From Cupriavidus sp. D39 (GTDB lineage: Bacteria; Pseudomonadota; Gammaproteobacteria; Burkholderiales; Burkholderiaceae): 64,000 bases of DNA. The stretch spans positions 496,001-560,000 of the forward strand of contig NZ_JAPNLE010000001.1 in NCBI RefSeq assembly GCF_026627925.1, in the 5' to 3' direction. The notes below the pieces were generated by a model, which did not search any database, had not been told where the DNA came from, and saw only the letters and a program-made list of their open reading frames with translations. The first letter of the stretch is position 1; every line of letters begins with the position of its first letter. The translations under genes and the position numbers were made by a program. Shown here piece by piece: positions 27,248 through 36,184 of the stretch.

Positions 27248-28062
27248 CAAACCACCATCCGGGACTCGAGTTCGGCGTCATCCATCGCATAGCCCATGCG
27301 CATGTCGTAGTCGGGCTCGACGCCGTCGACCCATTCCAGGCCGCTGTCCTTGAGCCGCGTGCGCAGCAACTCCAGGTACTGCGCCTGGGCCTCCTCCGGG
27401 CGCATGATCTTCAGGCCCATCTCGTAGTAGCGATCGAAATTCTGCGACTGCGAGTCACCGCTCAGGCTGGGACGGCCATACATGCCCATCCCCATCGCCA
27501 TGAACTTCGGCACACGACGCTGCAGTCGATCGCGGGCCTTTTCGCCGCCGAACTCGATGCATCGTTTCACCCCCCACAGGCCGAATCCCATGTGGCCCAC
27601 CTCCTCGCGCGCGATCCGCTCGGAGACGCGAGCCCACGGCAGATACGAGCAATTCTGGTACTGCCCCAGGAAGATCACGGCGGCAGGTGTGGTTGCGCAG
27701 GACATCATGACGACGTCCTCCCAGCACTGGAACTGATCCTTCCAGAACCCGCGGCGAAAGCCATTGATGATGTTGACCTTTTTCGGGTCCGGGTTGTCAG
27801 GGTTGTCACGCAGTTCCTCGAGGCGCGCCTTGACGTCGACACCCAGCTCTTCGAGCAGCGTCCAAAGGTAGAAGGCGTGGCCGTACTCCTCCATCGTCTT
27901 CTTTGCCAGGCGATACGCCTCTTCCGGTCGCGGGGCGAACTGCATGTTCTCTCCGACGCGTTGCGCGCCAGCGTACTCGGAGTCGGCCTGAAAGCTTAGC
28001 AAATGAATCAACGCCCGCTTGTAGTCGTCAGGCAGCGAGTCACCCTTTTCGTAGCACTTCAT
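27247..28062 (-). CDS. PaaA/BoxB-like di-iron CoA-thioester epoxidase subunit
   Basis: 271 residues from ATG 28062, preceded by GGAG six bases upstream; a TTG start at 28152 would lie inside AT-rich promoter-like DNA. Family PF05138 (phenylacetic acid catabolic) is recognised from SLPDDYKRALIHLLSFQADS, the ligand motif KTMEEYGHAFYLWTLLEELG (ExxH) and the second ligand motif AREEVGHMGFGLWGVKRC (ExxH). Such enzymes epoxidise aromatic CoA thioesters with O2. Unlike PaaABCDE or BoxAB, no PaaB/C/D/E or BoxA gene is present here; reductase, flavodoxin and epoxide hydrolase are the neighbours. The substrate is unknown. Confidence 0.85.
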   Translation of the reverse strand: MKCYEKGDSLPDDYKRALIHLLSFQADSEYAGAQRVGENMQFAPRPEEAYRLAKKTMEEYGHAFYLWTLLEELGVDVKARLEELRDNPDNPDPKKVNIINGFRRGFWKDQFQCWEDVVMMSCATTPAAVIFLGQYQNCSYLPWARVSERIAREEVGHMGFGLWGVKRCIEFGGEKARDRLQRRVPKFMAMGMGMYGRPSLSGDSQSQNFDRYYEMGLKIMRPEEAQAQYLELLRTRLKDSGLEWVDGVEPDYDMRMGYAMDDAELESRMVV

Positions 28063-28191
28063 CGTCAGCTCCAGTGATGGTCGAATACGGTTGCGCTGGC
28101 CGTTCTCGGCCTGCTCTGTTCCCAAGATATGATACCTTTTAATATTCGTCAATCATATTTTTGTATTACATATAACGACGTCAGCACGTGA
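28063..28191 (-). promoter_or_regulatory. AT-rich promoter region of the epoxidase operon
   Basis: 129 bases between DUF2889 and the oxygenase gene, sharply AT-rich compared with flanks. The plus strand reads AATATTCGTCAATCATATTT then TTGTATTACA at 28141-28170. Part of this (TATTC, TCAAxCA, ATTTGTnTTA order) recurs at 35716-35744 and partly in three other intergenic gaps of the cluster, so a shared operator is suspected. Confidence 0.5.
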
Positions 28192-28730
28192 TCAATCGAC
28201 CGGCTTCTGGAACCAGCGCGGGAAGAACTGCCGTACCGCCTCGCCGTCGGATCCCAATCCGCGACACCTGTCCAGGGGCGGTGGGCGCTGCGTTTGCGTT
28301 CCATCGTCGCGAACCGGATAAATCACACCGGCGAAAGACTGGATCGCCAGCGTCGGCAGCATCAGCGCCATATCCGACAGGTGACTGCATCCCTGCCTTG
28401 ATCCAATCCTCTCCCTGAGGCGCGCCCGAAATCCGTCAAAAAGGTTCAAGCCGACCAGCAACGCGTAGTCATCGGCGGCGGCCTGGCAGGAGCCGTCGAA
28501 GGGAACCGCCTTCATGTCGGCTGTGGCGGCGGTGACGCATCCCTGCGTGTCCACCGTGAGCACAAAGGTCAGTTGTGAATCGGCGTTCCCGCGGGATGAT
28601 CCCGGGCACCACCCGCAAATACCTGCGTCTTGCGATCGCTGAGCGAAACCTCCAGATCCCACAGGCCGTCATCGCGCATGAACGCCGCCAGCTCAACCTG
28701 GCGCAGGTGCATCAGTTGTCGTGCGACCAT
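28192..28730 (-). CDS. DUF2889-family protein, frameshifted
   Basis: About 179 residues from ATG 28730. First frame: MVARQLMHLRQVELAAFMRD, DGLWDLEVSLSDRKTQVFAG, PAGTPIHN; it stops at once, and the next frame continues LTFVLTVDTQGCVTAATADM and ends LDRCRGLGSDGEAVRQFFPR. One missing C near 28582 explains the break. The order (DGLWD, G-PIH, DRC-L-dG-eVV-FPrw) is that of DUF2889, whose function is unknown although members occur near aromatic-acid gene clusters. It lies upstream of the oxygenase on the same strand and divergent from the flavodoxin. Confidence 0.75.
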
Positions 28731-28835
28731 CGTCACATCCCCTCCGCCGCCGGTTTTCCCGGCAATGATTCTTGCACTACAAACGAATGTTCTCTTATCA
28801 TAGATTTGTCTTTCGACTACACAAGAGGATTTGAC

Positions 28836-29303
28836 TTGGATTCCGCCCTGATTCTGTTTGGCACCCAATCCGGCAATGCGGCGATGGTCGCGGAGACGAT
28901 CAAGTCGGCGTTGGAACGCGCGGGCGTCCGGTGCGAACTCGCCCCCGAGAATGGCACGGAGCCTGACCTCATCGCGCGCCAGCAATGGCTGCTGGTTTGT
29001 TGTTCGACCCACGGCGATGGCGACGTACCCGACCACATGCTGCCGCTGATCGACGCGATCGGGCGCGCGTGCCCGGACCTGTCGTCGCTTCGCTACGGCG
29101 TGATTGCACTGGGAGACCGCACGTACAGCGATACCTTCTGTTTCGGCGGCAAGCGTATCGACAGCCTGCTCCGGGACCGGGGCGCGCAGCGCGTCGGCGA
29201 ACGGTTGGAAGTCGATGCCTCCACCCAGCCGTTCGCCGACGAAGTCGCCTTGGCATGGCTTCAGGGGTGGATCGAACAAGCGCGAAAGTCGGTCCTCGCT
29301 TGA
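28836..29303 (+). CDS. Flavodoxin-domain protein
   Basis: 155 residues from TTG 28836, chosen because AAGAGGA at 28823-28829 is well placed and the fold begins immediately. FMN phosphate loop LILFGTQSGNAAMVAETIKS, WLLVCCSTHGDGDVPDHMLP (loop over the flavin), RYGVIALGDRTYSDTFCFGG. This is a MioC/CysJ-type flavodoxin module standing alone. It probably shuttles electrons from the reductase at 23859 to the oxygenase at 27247; that link is inference from position. It shares an AT-rich divergent gap with DUF2889. Confidence 0.88.
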   Translation: MDSALILFGTQSGNAAMVAETIKSALERAGVRCELAPENGTEPDLIARQQWLLVCCSTHGDGDVPDHMLPLIDAIGRACPDLSSLRYGVIALGDRTYSDTFCFGGKRIDSLLRDRGAQRVGERLEVDASTQPFADEVALAWLQGWIEQARKSVLA

Positions 29304-29374
29304 CGCCGATACCGACGCTTGCCACGCGGCATCGGCGGGACCCTCCGGTTGCGTCCCTTCCGCCCGGCACGTCT

Positions 29375-30148
29375 CTATCGCGCGTCGATCCGCATGTCGT
29401 CGGCGCCGATGTAGATGCGGTTCCAGGTGGGCCCGATCAGCACCTCGCCAATGCACGCCCGGCGCGGTGCGACAACTACATAGCGGATCAGATCGCCGAG
29501 ATCCTCCGGCTGTAGCATCTTCGCAAGGTCCTCGGCCGATGGTGGTACTGGCCGGGTCATCAATATTGGTGTCGCGACCTCGCCTGGCATGATCAGCGTT
29601 GCGCAGATTCCGTTACGTCCCTCTTCGCAGTTGAGCGATTCGGTGAGCGGCGACAGCGCGCACTTGGCCGCGCCGTAGGCCATGCCGGCAATGGGCAGGA
29701 ACTCGCGCCCGGCCCAAGATGAAACGATCACGATCTTCCCGTCATGCTGCGCCCGCATGCCCGGTAGCACCGCATGCGTGCAATGGACGACGCCATTCAG
29801 GTTCACGCCCACGACCTTGTTGTAATCGTCGAGGGTGAGGTCCTTCCAGAAGCGCCCGGGAACGTTCAGGCCGGCCGAGCACACGAGGATCGACACCACC
29901 CCGATCGACTCGGCGATAGCGCTCGCGGCCTTCGCCACCGCGGCGCAATCGCTGACATCGAGCGGCAGGCTCGATGCTGCCAGGCCTTCGGCGGCGAATT
30001 CGCTGACCGCCTTGTCCAACTCGCCAGCCCTGCGGCCGGAGAGGACTACGTGCGCACCCTCCCTGGCCAGCGCCCGGGCGGCCTCGCGGCCGATGCCGGA
30101 GCCACCCCCGGTCACCCAGGCAACCTTGCCCGCAAGTTGATTCGACAT
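29375..30148 (-). CDS. Short-chain dehydrogenase/reductase
   Basis: 257 residues, classical SDR. NAD(P) motif AWVTGGGSGIGREAARALAR, VLVCSAGLNVPGRFWKDLTL region with the NNAG-equivalent SAG, catalytic Ser in KIVIVSSWAGREFLPIAG, and YxxxK as AYGAAKCAL. Arg in LSGRRAGELD after strand 2 suggests NADP(H) preference. It oxidises or reduces a hydroxyl/keto intermediate. Last gene of the minus-strand Liv transport group (64-base gap from livF), so it probably belongs to the same pathway. Confidence 0.92.
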   Translation of the reverse strand: MSNQLAGKVAWVTGGGSGIGREAARALAREGAHVVLSGRRAGELDKAVSEFAAEGLAASSLPLDVSDCAAVAKAASAIAESIGVVSILVCSAGLNVPGRFWKDLTLDDYNKVVGVNLNGVVHCTHAVLPGMRAQHDGKIVIVSSWAGREFLPIAGMAYGAAKCALSPLTESLNCEEGRNGICATLIMPGEVATPILMTRPVPPSAEDLAKMLQPEDLGDLIRYVVVAPRRACIGEVLIGPTWNRIYIGADDMRIDAR

Positions 30149-30211
30149 GTCAGCTCCTTCAGGTCAGGCGGCGGCATCCGCAGTGTGCCGGCCGAGACCG
30201 GTTCCTTCGAT

Positions 30212-30919
30212 TCAGCGGCCCAGGTACGCTTCCCGAACCCTTGGGTCGGCGGCAAGAGTGCTGGCCGCTCCTTCCAGCGTGATCGTACCCGTCTCCATCA
30301 CATAGGCCCGGTCGGCTAGCCCGAGCGCGGCATTGGCGTTCTGTTCGACCAGCAAGATTGTCATCCCGTCCCGCTTTAGCTCGCGCAGCGTCGCAAAGAT
30401 CTGTGCGACGATCAGTGGAGCCAGCCCCATGCTCGGCTCATCCAGCAGCAGGAGTTTCGGACGTGACATCAGGGCACGTCCGATCGCCAGCATCTGCTGC
30501 TGTCCGCCGGACAGTTCGCCGGCGCGCAATTGGCGCATCTGCTCAAGGACCGGAAATGCGTCGTAGACCCAACGCAAGCTGGTCGCATATGACCCGTTCT
30601 TCCTGCCTCCACTCCAGGCCCCGAGTTGCAGGTTTTCCTCCACGGAAAGCGGACCAAAGATCTGCCGCCCCTCCGGTACCTGCGCAATACCGAGCCCCAC
30701 GCGGCGGAAGGCCGGAATACCGGACAGGCGCTCGCCACGGAACCAGTACTCGCCCGAAGAGATCGGCTGCACCCCGGAAATGGCGCGCATCAACGTGGTC
30801 TTTCCGGCGCCGTTCGCACCGATCACGACCACGACTTCGCCTTCCGCGATCTCCATCGAGATGCCATGCAGTACTTCAATCCTGCCGTAGCAGGAACGGA
30901 CGTCACGCACCGACAGCAC
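30212..30919 (-). CDS. livF: Branched-chain-type ABC transporter ATPase LivF
   Basis: 235 residues. Walker A VVVIGANGAGKTTLMRAISG, signature AGELSGGQQQMLAIGRALMS, Walker B LLLLDEPSMGLAPLIVAQIF, LLVEQNANAALGLADRAYVM: the LivF wording. It powers uptake by the LivHM permease. Its start overlaps the 3' end of livG by 17 bases. In this cluster the importer more likely carries the pathway carboxylate than an amino acid. Confidence 0.95.
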   Translation of the reverse strand: MLSVRDVRSCYGRIEVLHGISMEIAEGEVVVVIGANGAGKTTLMRAISGVQPISSGEYWFRGERLSGIPAFRRVGLGIAQVPEGRQIFGPLSVEENLQLGAWSGGRKNGSYATSLRWVYDAFPVLEQMRQLRAGELSGGQQQMLAIGRALMSRPKLLLLDEPSMGLAPLIVAQIFATLRELKRDGMTILLVEQNANAALGLADRAYVMETGTITLEGAASTLAADPRVREAYLGR

Positions 30920-31688
30920 TTAGTTCTCCTTGTGTCTGTTCCGTGCCCAGATATGCCTCAATTACGGCAGGATCGCTCTGGACTTCCACGGCGCACCCTT
31001 CGCTGAGCTTGCGGCCGTAATTCAATACGACGATGCGGTCAGATATTTTCATCACCAGGCGAATATCATGCTCGACCAGGATCACTGACACGCCCGTGCC
31101 CGCGATGTACTGGATGATCTCGTCGATCTCCTCGGTCTCGCGCGGATTGCAACCCGCCGCCGGTTCGTCCAGCAGCAATACGGAGGGATCCACCGCCAGC
31201 GCCCGCGCAATTTCCAGCCGCTTCAGCGCACCGTACGGCATCGAGCCCGCCGGCTGATCGGCATACCTGCCAAGCCCGATATGCTCGAGCAAGATCATCG
31301 CGCGCTCGCGGGTGGCAGTGTTCTGCCGCGATACCGAGGGTAGGCCCAGGAGGTGAGCCATAACGCTGCGCCGTTCGTGCACGTGGTGGCCGACCATCAC
31401 GTTCTCGACAGCCGTCATCTGGAAGAAAATCTGCAAGTTCTGAAAGGTGCGGGACAGGCCGCGCCTCGCCAACTCGTGCGGTGCCAATCCGGTGACGTCA
31501 TCGCCGCCCAGCATCACGGTTCCGGCCTTGGGCCGATAGACGCCGGAAATAAGGTTGAACAGCGTCGTCTTTCCCGCCCCGTTGGGGCCGATGACCGACA
31601 GGATCTTGCCGCGGGCCGACTTGAACGATACGGCGTCCAATGCGCGCACACCGCCGAATTCGATGCCAAGATTGTTGACTTCAAGCAT
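30903..31688 (-). CDS. livG: Branched-chain-type ABC transporter ATPase LivG
   Basis: 261 residues from ATG 31688 (MLEVNNLGIEFGGVRALDAV); an upstream in-frame extension is Arg/Cys-rich and is rejected. Walker A LSVIGPNGAGKTTLFNLISG, YRPKAGTVMLGGDDVTGLAP, signature PYGALKRLEIARALAVDPSV, Walker B LLLDEPAAGCNPRETEEIDE (Cys where Leu is usual). It pairs with LivF at the LivHM permease. It overlaps livF. Confidence 0.94.
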   Translation of the reverse strand: MLEVNNLGIEFGGVRALDAVSFKSARGKILSVIGPNGAGKTTLFNLISGVYRPKAGTVMLGGDDVTGLAPHELARRGLSRTFQNLQIFFQMTAVENVMVGHHVHERRSVMAHLLGLPSVSRQNTATRERAMILLEHIGLGRYADQPAGSMPYGALKRLEIARALAVDPSVLLLDEPAAGCNPRETEEIDEIIQYIAGTGVSVILVEHDIRLVMKISDRIVVLNYGRKLSEGCAVEVQSDPAVIEAYLGTEQTQGELSAVGA

Positions 31689-31692
31689 GCCC

Positions 31693-32648
31693 TCACCCGC
31701 CCTTTCGCAGGGCCGCCTGCAGCGTCGGCACAATGCCCGACCGAAGAAAGATCATGGACAGGATCAGCACCCCACCCAGGAACGCGTGCTCATAGTCGTG
31801 CAACACGGTCAGGAACTGGGGGAGGATCAACAGCAGCGCCGCACCCACGACCGCCCCCAGGACCGATCCCATCCCGCCAAGGACCACCATCGTCACCAAC
31901 TGGAGCGAGACCAGGAAGTCGCTGACCCCAGGCGTGATGTGCCCGTTCATCAGCGCGAGCATCGCCCTGCCGCAGCCGCGTAGACCGCCGACAATACGAA
32001 GGCCACCAGCTTGTAGCGCGCCACGTCGACCCCGGCCACCGACGCCGCGATCTCGCTGCCGTGAATGGCCCGTAGGGCCCGCCCCGTCGGACTGCGCTCA
32101 AGATTCACCGCCAGCATGGCACCCAGCACCAGCACCCCACCCGCAACCCAGTACCAGGCCTGTGGACTCCTAAGCTGCCAGCCGAACGCGCCAAGACGCT
32201 GAACCGACATGCCGTCCGGCCCGCCAGTCCATTGAACCTCATTGACCAGGACAATGGAGACGAGGATGCCGAACCCGAGCGTCGCGGCCGCCAGGTAATG
32301 CCCCTTCAGCCGAAGAATCGGGCGGCCGATCACAAACGCCAGCAAGCCCGCGAGCAGCAGCCCGCCGACCAGACTGGCTCCGGAGGGGACGCCCAGGCGC
32401 GCCGGTCCCAGCGCGACCGCATAGGCGCCAATCCCTACGAACCCGCCATGACCCAGGCTCACCACCCCGGCGTAACCCATCAGGATGTTCAGGCCGATGA
32501 CGGCCAATGCAAAGACCCACGCGATCGCAAGAACTCGGTAGTGATAGTCAGAGGCAAGCACGAACGGCAGCATGGCAATGATCGATGCAAGGACGATTGC
32601 CTCACGGCGAGAGCCTGCACGGCTGCGCAAAGAATCAAACACGTTCAT
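31693..32648 (-). CDS. livM: Branched-chain-type ABC transporter permease LivM, frameshifted
   Basis: About 318 residues from ATG 32648. Hydrophobic throughout; family motif LMGYAGVVSLGHGGFVGIGA. The first frame ends SAVYAAAAGRCSR; the next resumes MLALMNGHITPGVSDFLVSL and QLVTMVVLGGMGSVLGAVVG, GAALLLILPQFL. One base missing from the CCC run at 31965-31967 explains it. Inner-membrane permease subunit with LivH; its start overlaps the livH stop by 14 bases. Confidence 0.9.
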
Positions 32649-33507
32649 GGCCCCCCTTTCCCAACAGCCCGCTGGGGAAGGCGAACAGCACCAGCACGAT
32701 GATCAGGAACGCCGAGGCGTCCTTGTACTGGGAGGACAGGTAACCGGCGGCCAGCGCCTCGGTGAGGCCGACCAGCAGGCCCCCGATGACGGCGCCGAGC
32801 GGGCTGCCCATGCCGCCGAGGATGGCAGCCGCGAAGCCTTTGAGAGCGAGCATCGCGCCCATGTCATAGCTGACCAGGGTAATCGGCGCGATCAGGATTC
32901 CCGATAACGCACCAATCCCCGCCGACATCGCAAAGCTGAATCGGGCGATCGATCGGACGTTGATGCCGACCAGTTGCGCTGCCATGCCATTGGCGGCTGT
33001 AGCGACTATAGCGCGGCCGAGCATCGTGCGTTGCGCCAGCACGAACAGCCCAGCGAATATGAGTACGGCGACAACAATCAGCAGCAAGCTCTGGGGTAGG
33101 ATTACCGCGCCGCCGATTCGGATTGGTTCTTCGCCAACCAGCCCCGGGAGGGACTTGGGAGCGGCTCCGAACGCAACCTTTGCGAGGCCACGGATCAGGA
33201 TAGACGCCCCGATCGTGATGATGATCAACACGAAGATCGGGGCGCCGCGTGCGGGCCGCATTGCGAGATCGTAGAGCAGCAGGCTGATGACGCATGTGGC
33301 GACAATGGCCAGCAGGCCGGCCAGAGCGAACGGGAGCCCATAGGAGATCCCCAGCGCTGACAGCATGCCGCCCAGCATGACGAACTCGCCCTGGGCGAAG
33401 TTCACGACCTCGGAGGCGTTGTAGATCATGGTGAATCCCAGGGCCACGACGCCATAGATGGCGCCGATGGTGATCCCGGCAAACACGAACTGCAGGAGTT
33501 CGGACAT
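32635..33507 (-). CDS. livH: Branched-chain-type ABC transporter permease LivH
   Basis: 290 residues, multi-spanning. MSELLQFVFAGITIGAIYGV, VALGFTMIYNASEVVNFAQG, EFVMLGGMLSALGISYGLPF and KGFAAAILGGMGSPLGAVIG, GGLLVGLTEALAAGYLSSQY are classical LivH motifs. It follows the binding-protein gene by 35 bases and overlaps livM, as expected for one operon. Confidence 0.95.
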   Translation of the reverse strand: MSELLQFVFAGITIGAIYGVVALGFTMIYNASEVVNFAQGEFVMLGGMLSALGISYGLPFALAGLLAIVATCVISLLLYDLAMRPARGAPIFVLIIITIGASILIRGLAKVAFGAAPKSLPGLVGEEPIRIGGAVILPQSLLLIVVAVLIFAGLFVLAQRTMLGRAIVATAANGMAAQLVGINVRSIARFSFAMSAGIGALSGILIAPITLVSYDMGAMLALKGFAAAILGGMGSPLGAVIGGLLVGLTEALAAGYLSSQYKDASAFLIIVLVLFAFPSGLLGKGGHERV

Positions 33508-33542
33508 GGTTTTTAGCTCGTGGGAGAGGATGCGGTGGCGGC

Positions 33543-34690
33543 TTACTTGGCGATCACCCAGCCACCATTGCGTATATCGACCATGTAGAGCGAGCGGTCG
33601 TCGATACCCAGATGATCGTCCTTGCTCATGTTGAAGACCCCGGTGACGCCGACATAGCCCTTGGTCCTTTCCAGTGCATCGCGGATGGCTTTGGGATCAG
33701 CGGTGTTGGCCTTCTTGATCGCATCGACCAACAGCATCAAAGCATCATGGGCATAGCCGCCAAAGGTAGAGGCTTCGCCCCCCGTGATCGCGCGAATGGT
33801 CCCGGTGTAATCGAGCGCGACCTTCTTCACCGGTTCGCTGTCAGGCAGCTTGTCGGCAATCACCAGCAGTGGCGAGGTCACACGCACGCCATCGGAGGCA
33901 CTTCCTGCGAGCTTGATGAAGGCCGAAGACGCTGCGCCGTGCGCCTGGTACAGCGGAACCGTCATGCCGAGTTGACCATAATTGCGTGTCACTACCGCCA
34001 GCGCCTGGCCGAAACCGCCAACCAGCAGCGCATCGACACCGGATCGGTTCTTGATCTTCGTCAGCTGCGGCGTCATGTCGCTGTCAGTTGGATTGAAGGT
34101 TTCGTCCACCACGATGGATATGCCGTTGGCTTTGGCGGCGATCGAGCACTCGTTGCGTAGCGTCTTGCCCGCTCCGTCGGTGCCATTGATCATGGCAATC
34201 CGCTTGAAGCCGTGCGCCTTCAGGTCCGCTATCTGCTTGCGGCAAACCATCCGGTCGGTATGCGGTGTCTTGTAGACGTAGGCGCGAGGGGTTCGACGAT
34301 CTCGATTCCGGCTGCCAGGGACACCAGCGGAATCCTCGCGTCCTCGAAGACTTGGGCGACGGCCAGCGTGATGCCGGTAGTGCTCGGGCCGATGGCAGCC
34401 ACCACTTTGTCGGAGTCAACCAGGCGGGAAGCGAATGTGCGTGCCGTGTTGGCGTCGGTCGCATCGTCATACATGATCAGTTCGATGGGCCGGCCCAGCA
34501 CGCCGCCGGCCTCATTGATCTTCTTCACATAGTGCCGCAGCGTGATGTCCTGCGGCTCGCCGAGAAACGAAGCCGCCCCGGTCTTGGAGATGATCGCGCC
34601 AATCCTGATCGGCTCCGCAGCCATCGCCCACCCAGCGCCGAGGGTCGCCGCTGCCACTGCCGCCAGTGCAAATCTCTTGATGCATTTCAT
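33543..34690 (-). CDS. Liv-type ABC transporter substrate-binding protein, frameshifted
   Basis: About 382 residues from ATG 34690. Signal peptide MKCIKRFALAAVAAATLGAG with cleavage after WAMA. Mature start EPIRIGAIISKTGAASFLGE; ELIMYDDATDANTARTFASR. The frame breaks after GIEIVEP; the next frame continues AYVYKTPHTDRMVCRKQIAD, FKRIAMINGTDGAGKTLRNE and VGGFGQALAVVTRNYGQLGM. One base missing from the G-run at 34288-34291 joins them. Periplasmic receptor for LivHMGF; such receptors often bind aromatic or other carboxylates in catabolic clusters. Confidence 0.9.
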
Positions 34691-34892
34691 GGTCCCCTCC
34701 AGAACGTTTCCGGGATTTATCGTTTATCTTCAGTGCTGGCCTTAGCCGGCGTCCTAGGAGCGTTGGGTCTCGTCCCATTGTGTTCCGAGGGGGCGCCAGT
34801 GAGACACAGCATAGCAGCGTCACTACGTTATGGAATCCTCGTATACGCTATTTGTATTAGATTGAAAGAGATCGGAAGGGGTTCGGGCCGGG

Positions 34893-35666
34893 TCAGCGCC
34901 CGCGAAAGACCGGTTTTCGCTTGGCATTGAAGGCGGACACGCCTTCGCGGTAATCGTCGGTGCGCGCGAGTTCACCCTGGAGTTCCGCCTCCGCCTCCAA
35001 CACCTGATCCAGGCTCATGGTCTCGGCCCGCCGCAGCAGCGCCTTCTGCTGCAGGAACGCCAGGGTGGGCCCATCAGCGCAGGTTTGCGCGAGCGCCATG
35101 GCCTTAAACTGGAGGTCGGCGTCGGGCCAGCACCGGTCCGCCAGACCGATGGCGGCGGCGGTCTGGCCATCGATCGCCTCGGCGCCATAGATCATCTCCA
35201 GCGCGCGCCCTTGGGAGATGCGGCTGCGCAGCAGGAAATGGCCTCCGCAATCCAGCGCTGCGCCGAGGCGGGCGAAAGGGACGGCGAAGCGGGCCGATTG
35301 CGCGGCGTAAACCACGTCGCACGCGAGCGCCAACCCTAGCCCGAACCCCATCGTTGCGCCATTGACCGCAGCGATTGTTGGCTTGCGGCATGCATGCACG
35401 CCCGCGATCACCGGATTCATCTGTTCGGCAAGGATCGCGCGGGCATCCTCGTCACCCGTCGCGCCAGAGAGATCGCGGCCGGCACAGAACCCGCGTCCTG
35501 ACGCGGTAATGAGTAGGCAGCGAACCCCGTCATCGCTCGAAGCATCTGCCACTGCCGCGCCGATCGCCTCGGTCATCCGTGGGGTCACCGCATTGAGCTT
35601 CTCAGGCCGGTCCAGTCGAATCTCCATGACTGCGTCGTGCCGCTGAATTAGTATCCCGTTGTCCAC
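34893..35666 (-). CDS. Crotonase-family protein, PaaG-like (enoyl-CoA/epoxy-CoA isomerase type)
   Basis: 257 residues. MDNGILIQRHDAVMEIRLDR, oxyanion motif ASGRGFCAGRDLSGATGDED, VNGATMGFGLGLALACDVVY, then RLGAALDCGGHFLLRSRISQ, where Asp precedes GG as in PaaG (D-x-GG) instead of the hydratase Glu. PaaG isomerises ring-1,2-epoxy-phenylacetyl-CoA to the oxepin and also shifts double bonds. A PaaG-like function would suit the PaaA-like oxygenase, but an epoxide hydrolase is also encoded, so the route may differ. Confidence 0.85.
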   Translation of the reverse strand: MDNGILIQRHDAVMEIRLDRPEKLNAVTPRMTEAIGAAVADASSDDGVRCLLITASGRGFCAGRDLSGATGDEDARAILAEQMNPVIAGVHACRKPTIAAVNGATMGFGLGLALACDVVYAAQSARFAVPFARLGAALDCGGHFLLRSRISQGRALEMIYGAEAIDGQTAAAIGLADRCWPDADLQFKAMALAQTCADGPTLAFLQQKALLRRAETMSLDQVLEAEAELQGELARTDDYREGVSAFNAKRKPVFRGR

Positions 35667-35755
35667 TTCGTCTCCCTTCTCGTTGTTTGGGCCCGGCCAA
35701 TGTAGTACATTTTATATTCCTCTCAAACAATATTTGTCTTATTTGGAGACAAGAT

Positions 35756-36184
35756 ATGACTAATGGAACGATGCCCTCCGAGAACGAAACCGGTCGCCGC
35801 ACGGCGCTGGAGCGATTTGGCTACGGACGGCTCGAAGTGAAGGTTTCCGACGAGGAACTGGAACGCGAATGGGCGCTGCTGTTGCCGGACTTTTCCAGTC
35901 CGGCGGCGCCGGCTACCCGGCTGGCCGCACTGGCGCCGCATCTGCGCAAACTGGCGGCGGAACATGTCCGGCAGCGGCGGGCGGCCGATCGGCTGATGCT
36001 CCAATGCGACGAGGCGCACGCTAGGATCGCCACCGAGGGCGCGCGACCCGAGCTTGTCGAAGCCTATGCTGTGGTGCGCGACAGCTTCGAGCAAGCCGTC
36101 GAAGACTTTGCCGCGCACCGCGAGTTGCTGGCGAAAGTATTCAGCTCTTCAAAGCCAGAAAGCGATCGCGTTCGGCCCGCTTGA
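35756..36184 (+). CDS. Hypothetical helical protein
   Basis: 142 residues from ATG 35756 with TTGGAGAC as ribosome-binding region. Unrecognised; mostly charged helix (VSDEELEREWALLLPDFSSP; LAALAPHLRKLAAEHVRQRR; AYAVVRDSFEQAVEDFAAHR), no membrane segment or signal peptide. It is the only plus-strand gene in this part and its 3' end overlaps the 3' end of the AMP ligase by 44 bases. It shares an AT-rich divergent gap with the PaaG-like gene, so co-regulation with the cluster is likely. Confidence 0.6.
   Translation: MTNGTMPSENETGRRTALERFGYGRLEVKVSDEELEREWALLLPDFSSPAAPATRLAALAPHLRKLAAEHVRQRRAADRLMLQCDEAHARIATEGARPELVEAYAVVRDSFEQAVEDFAAHRELLAKVFSSSKPESDRVRPA

Noticed and set aside
28063..28152. 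TTG 28152 as the start of the di-iron oxygenase
   Set aside because: It lies in AT-rich promoter-like DNA without a ribosome-binding site; ATG 28062 has GGAG at good spacing and begins near the conserved region.
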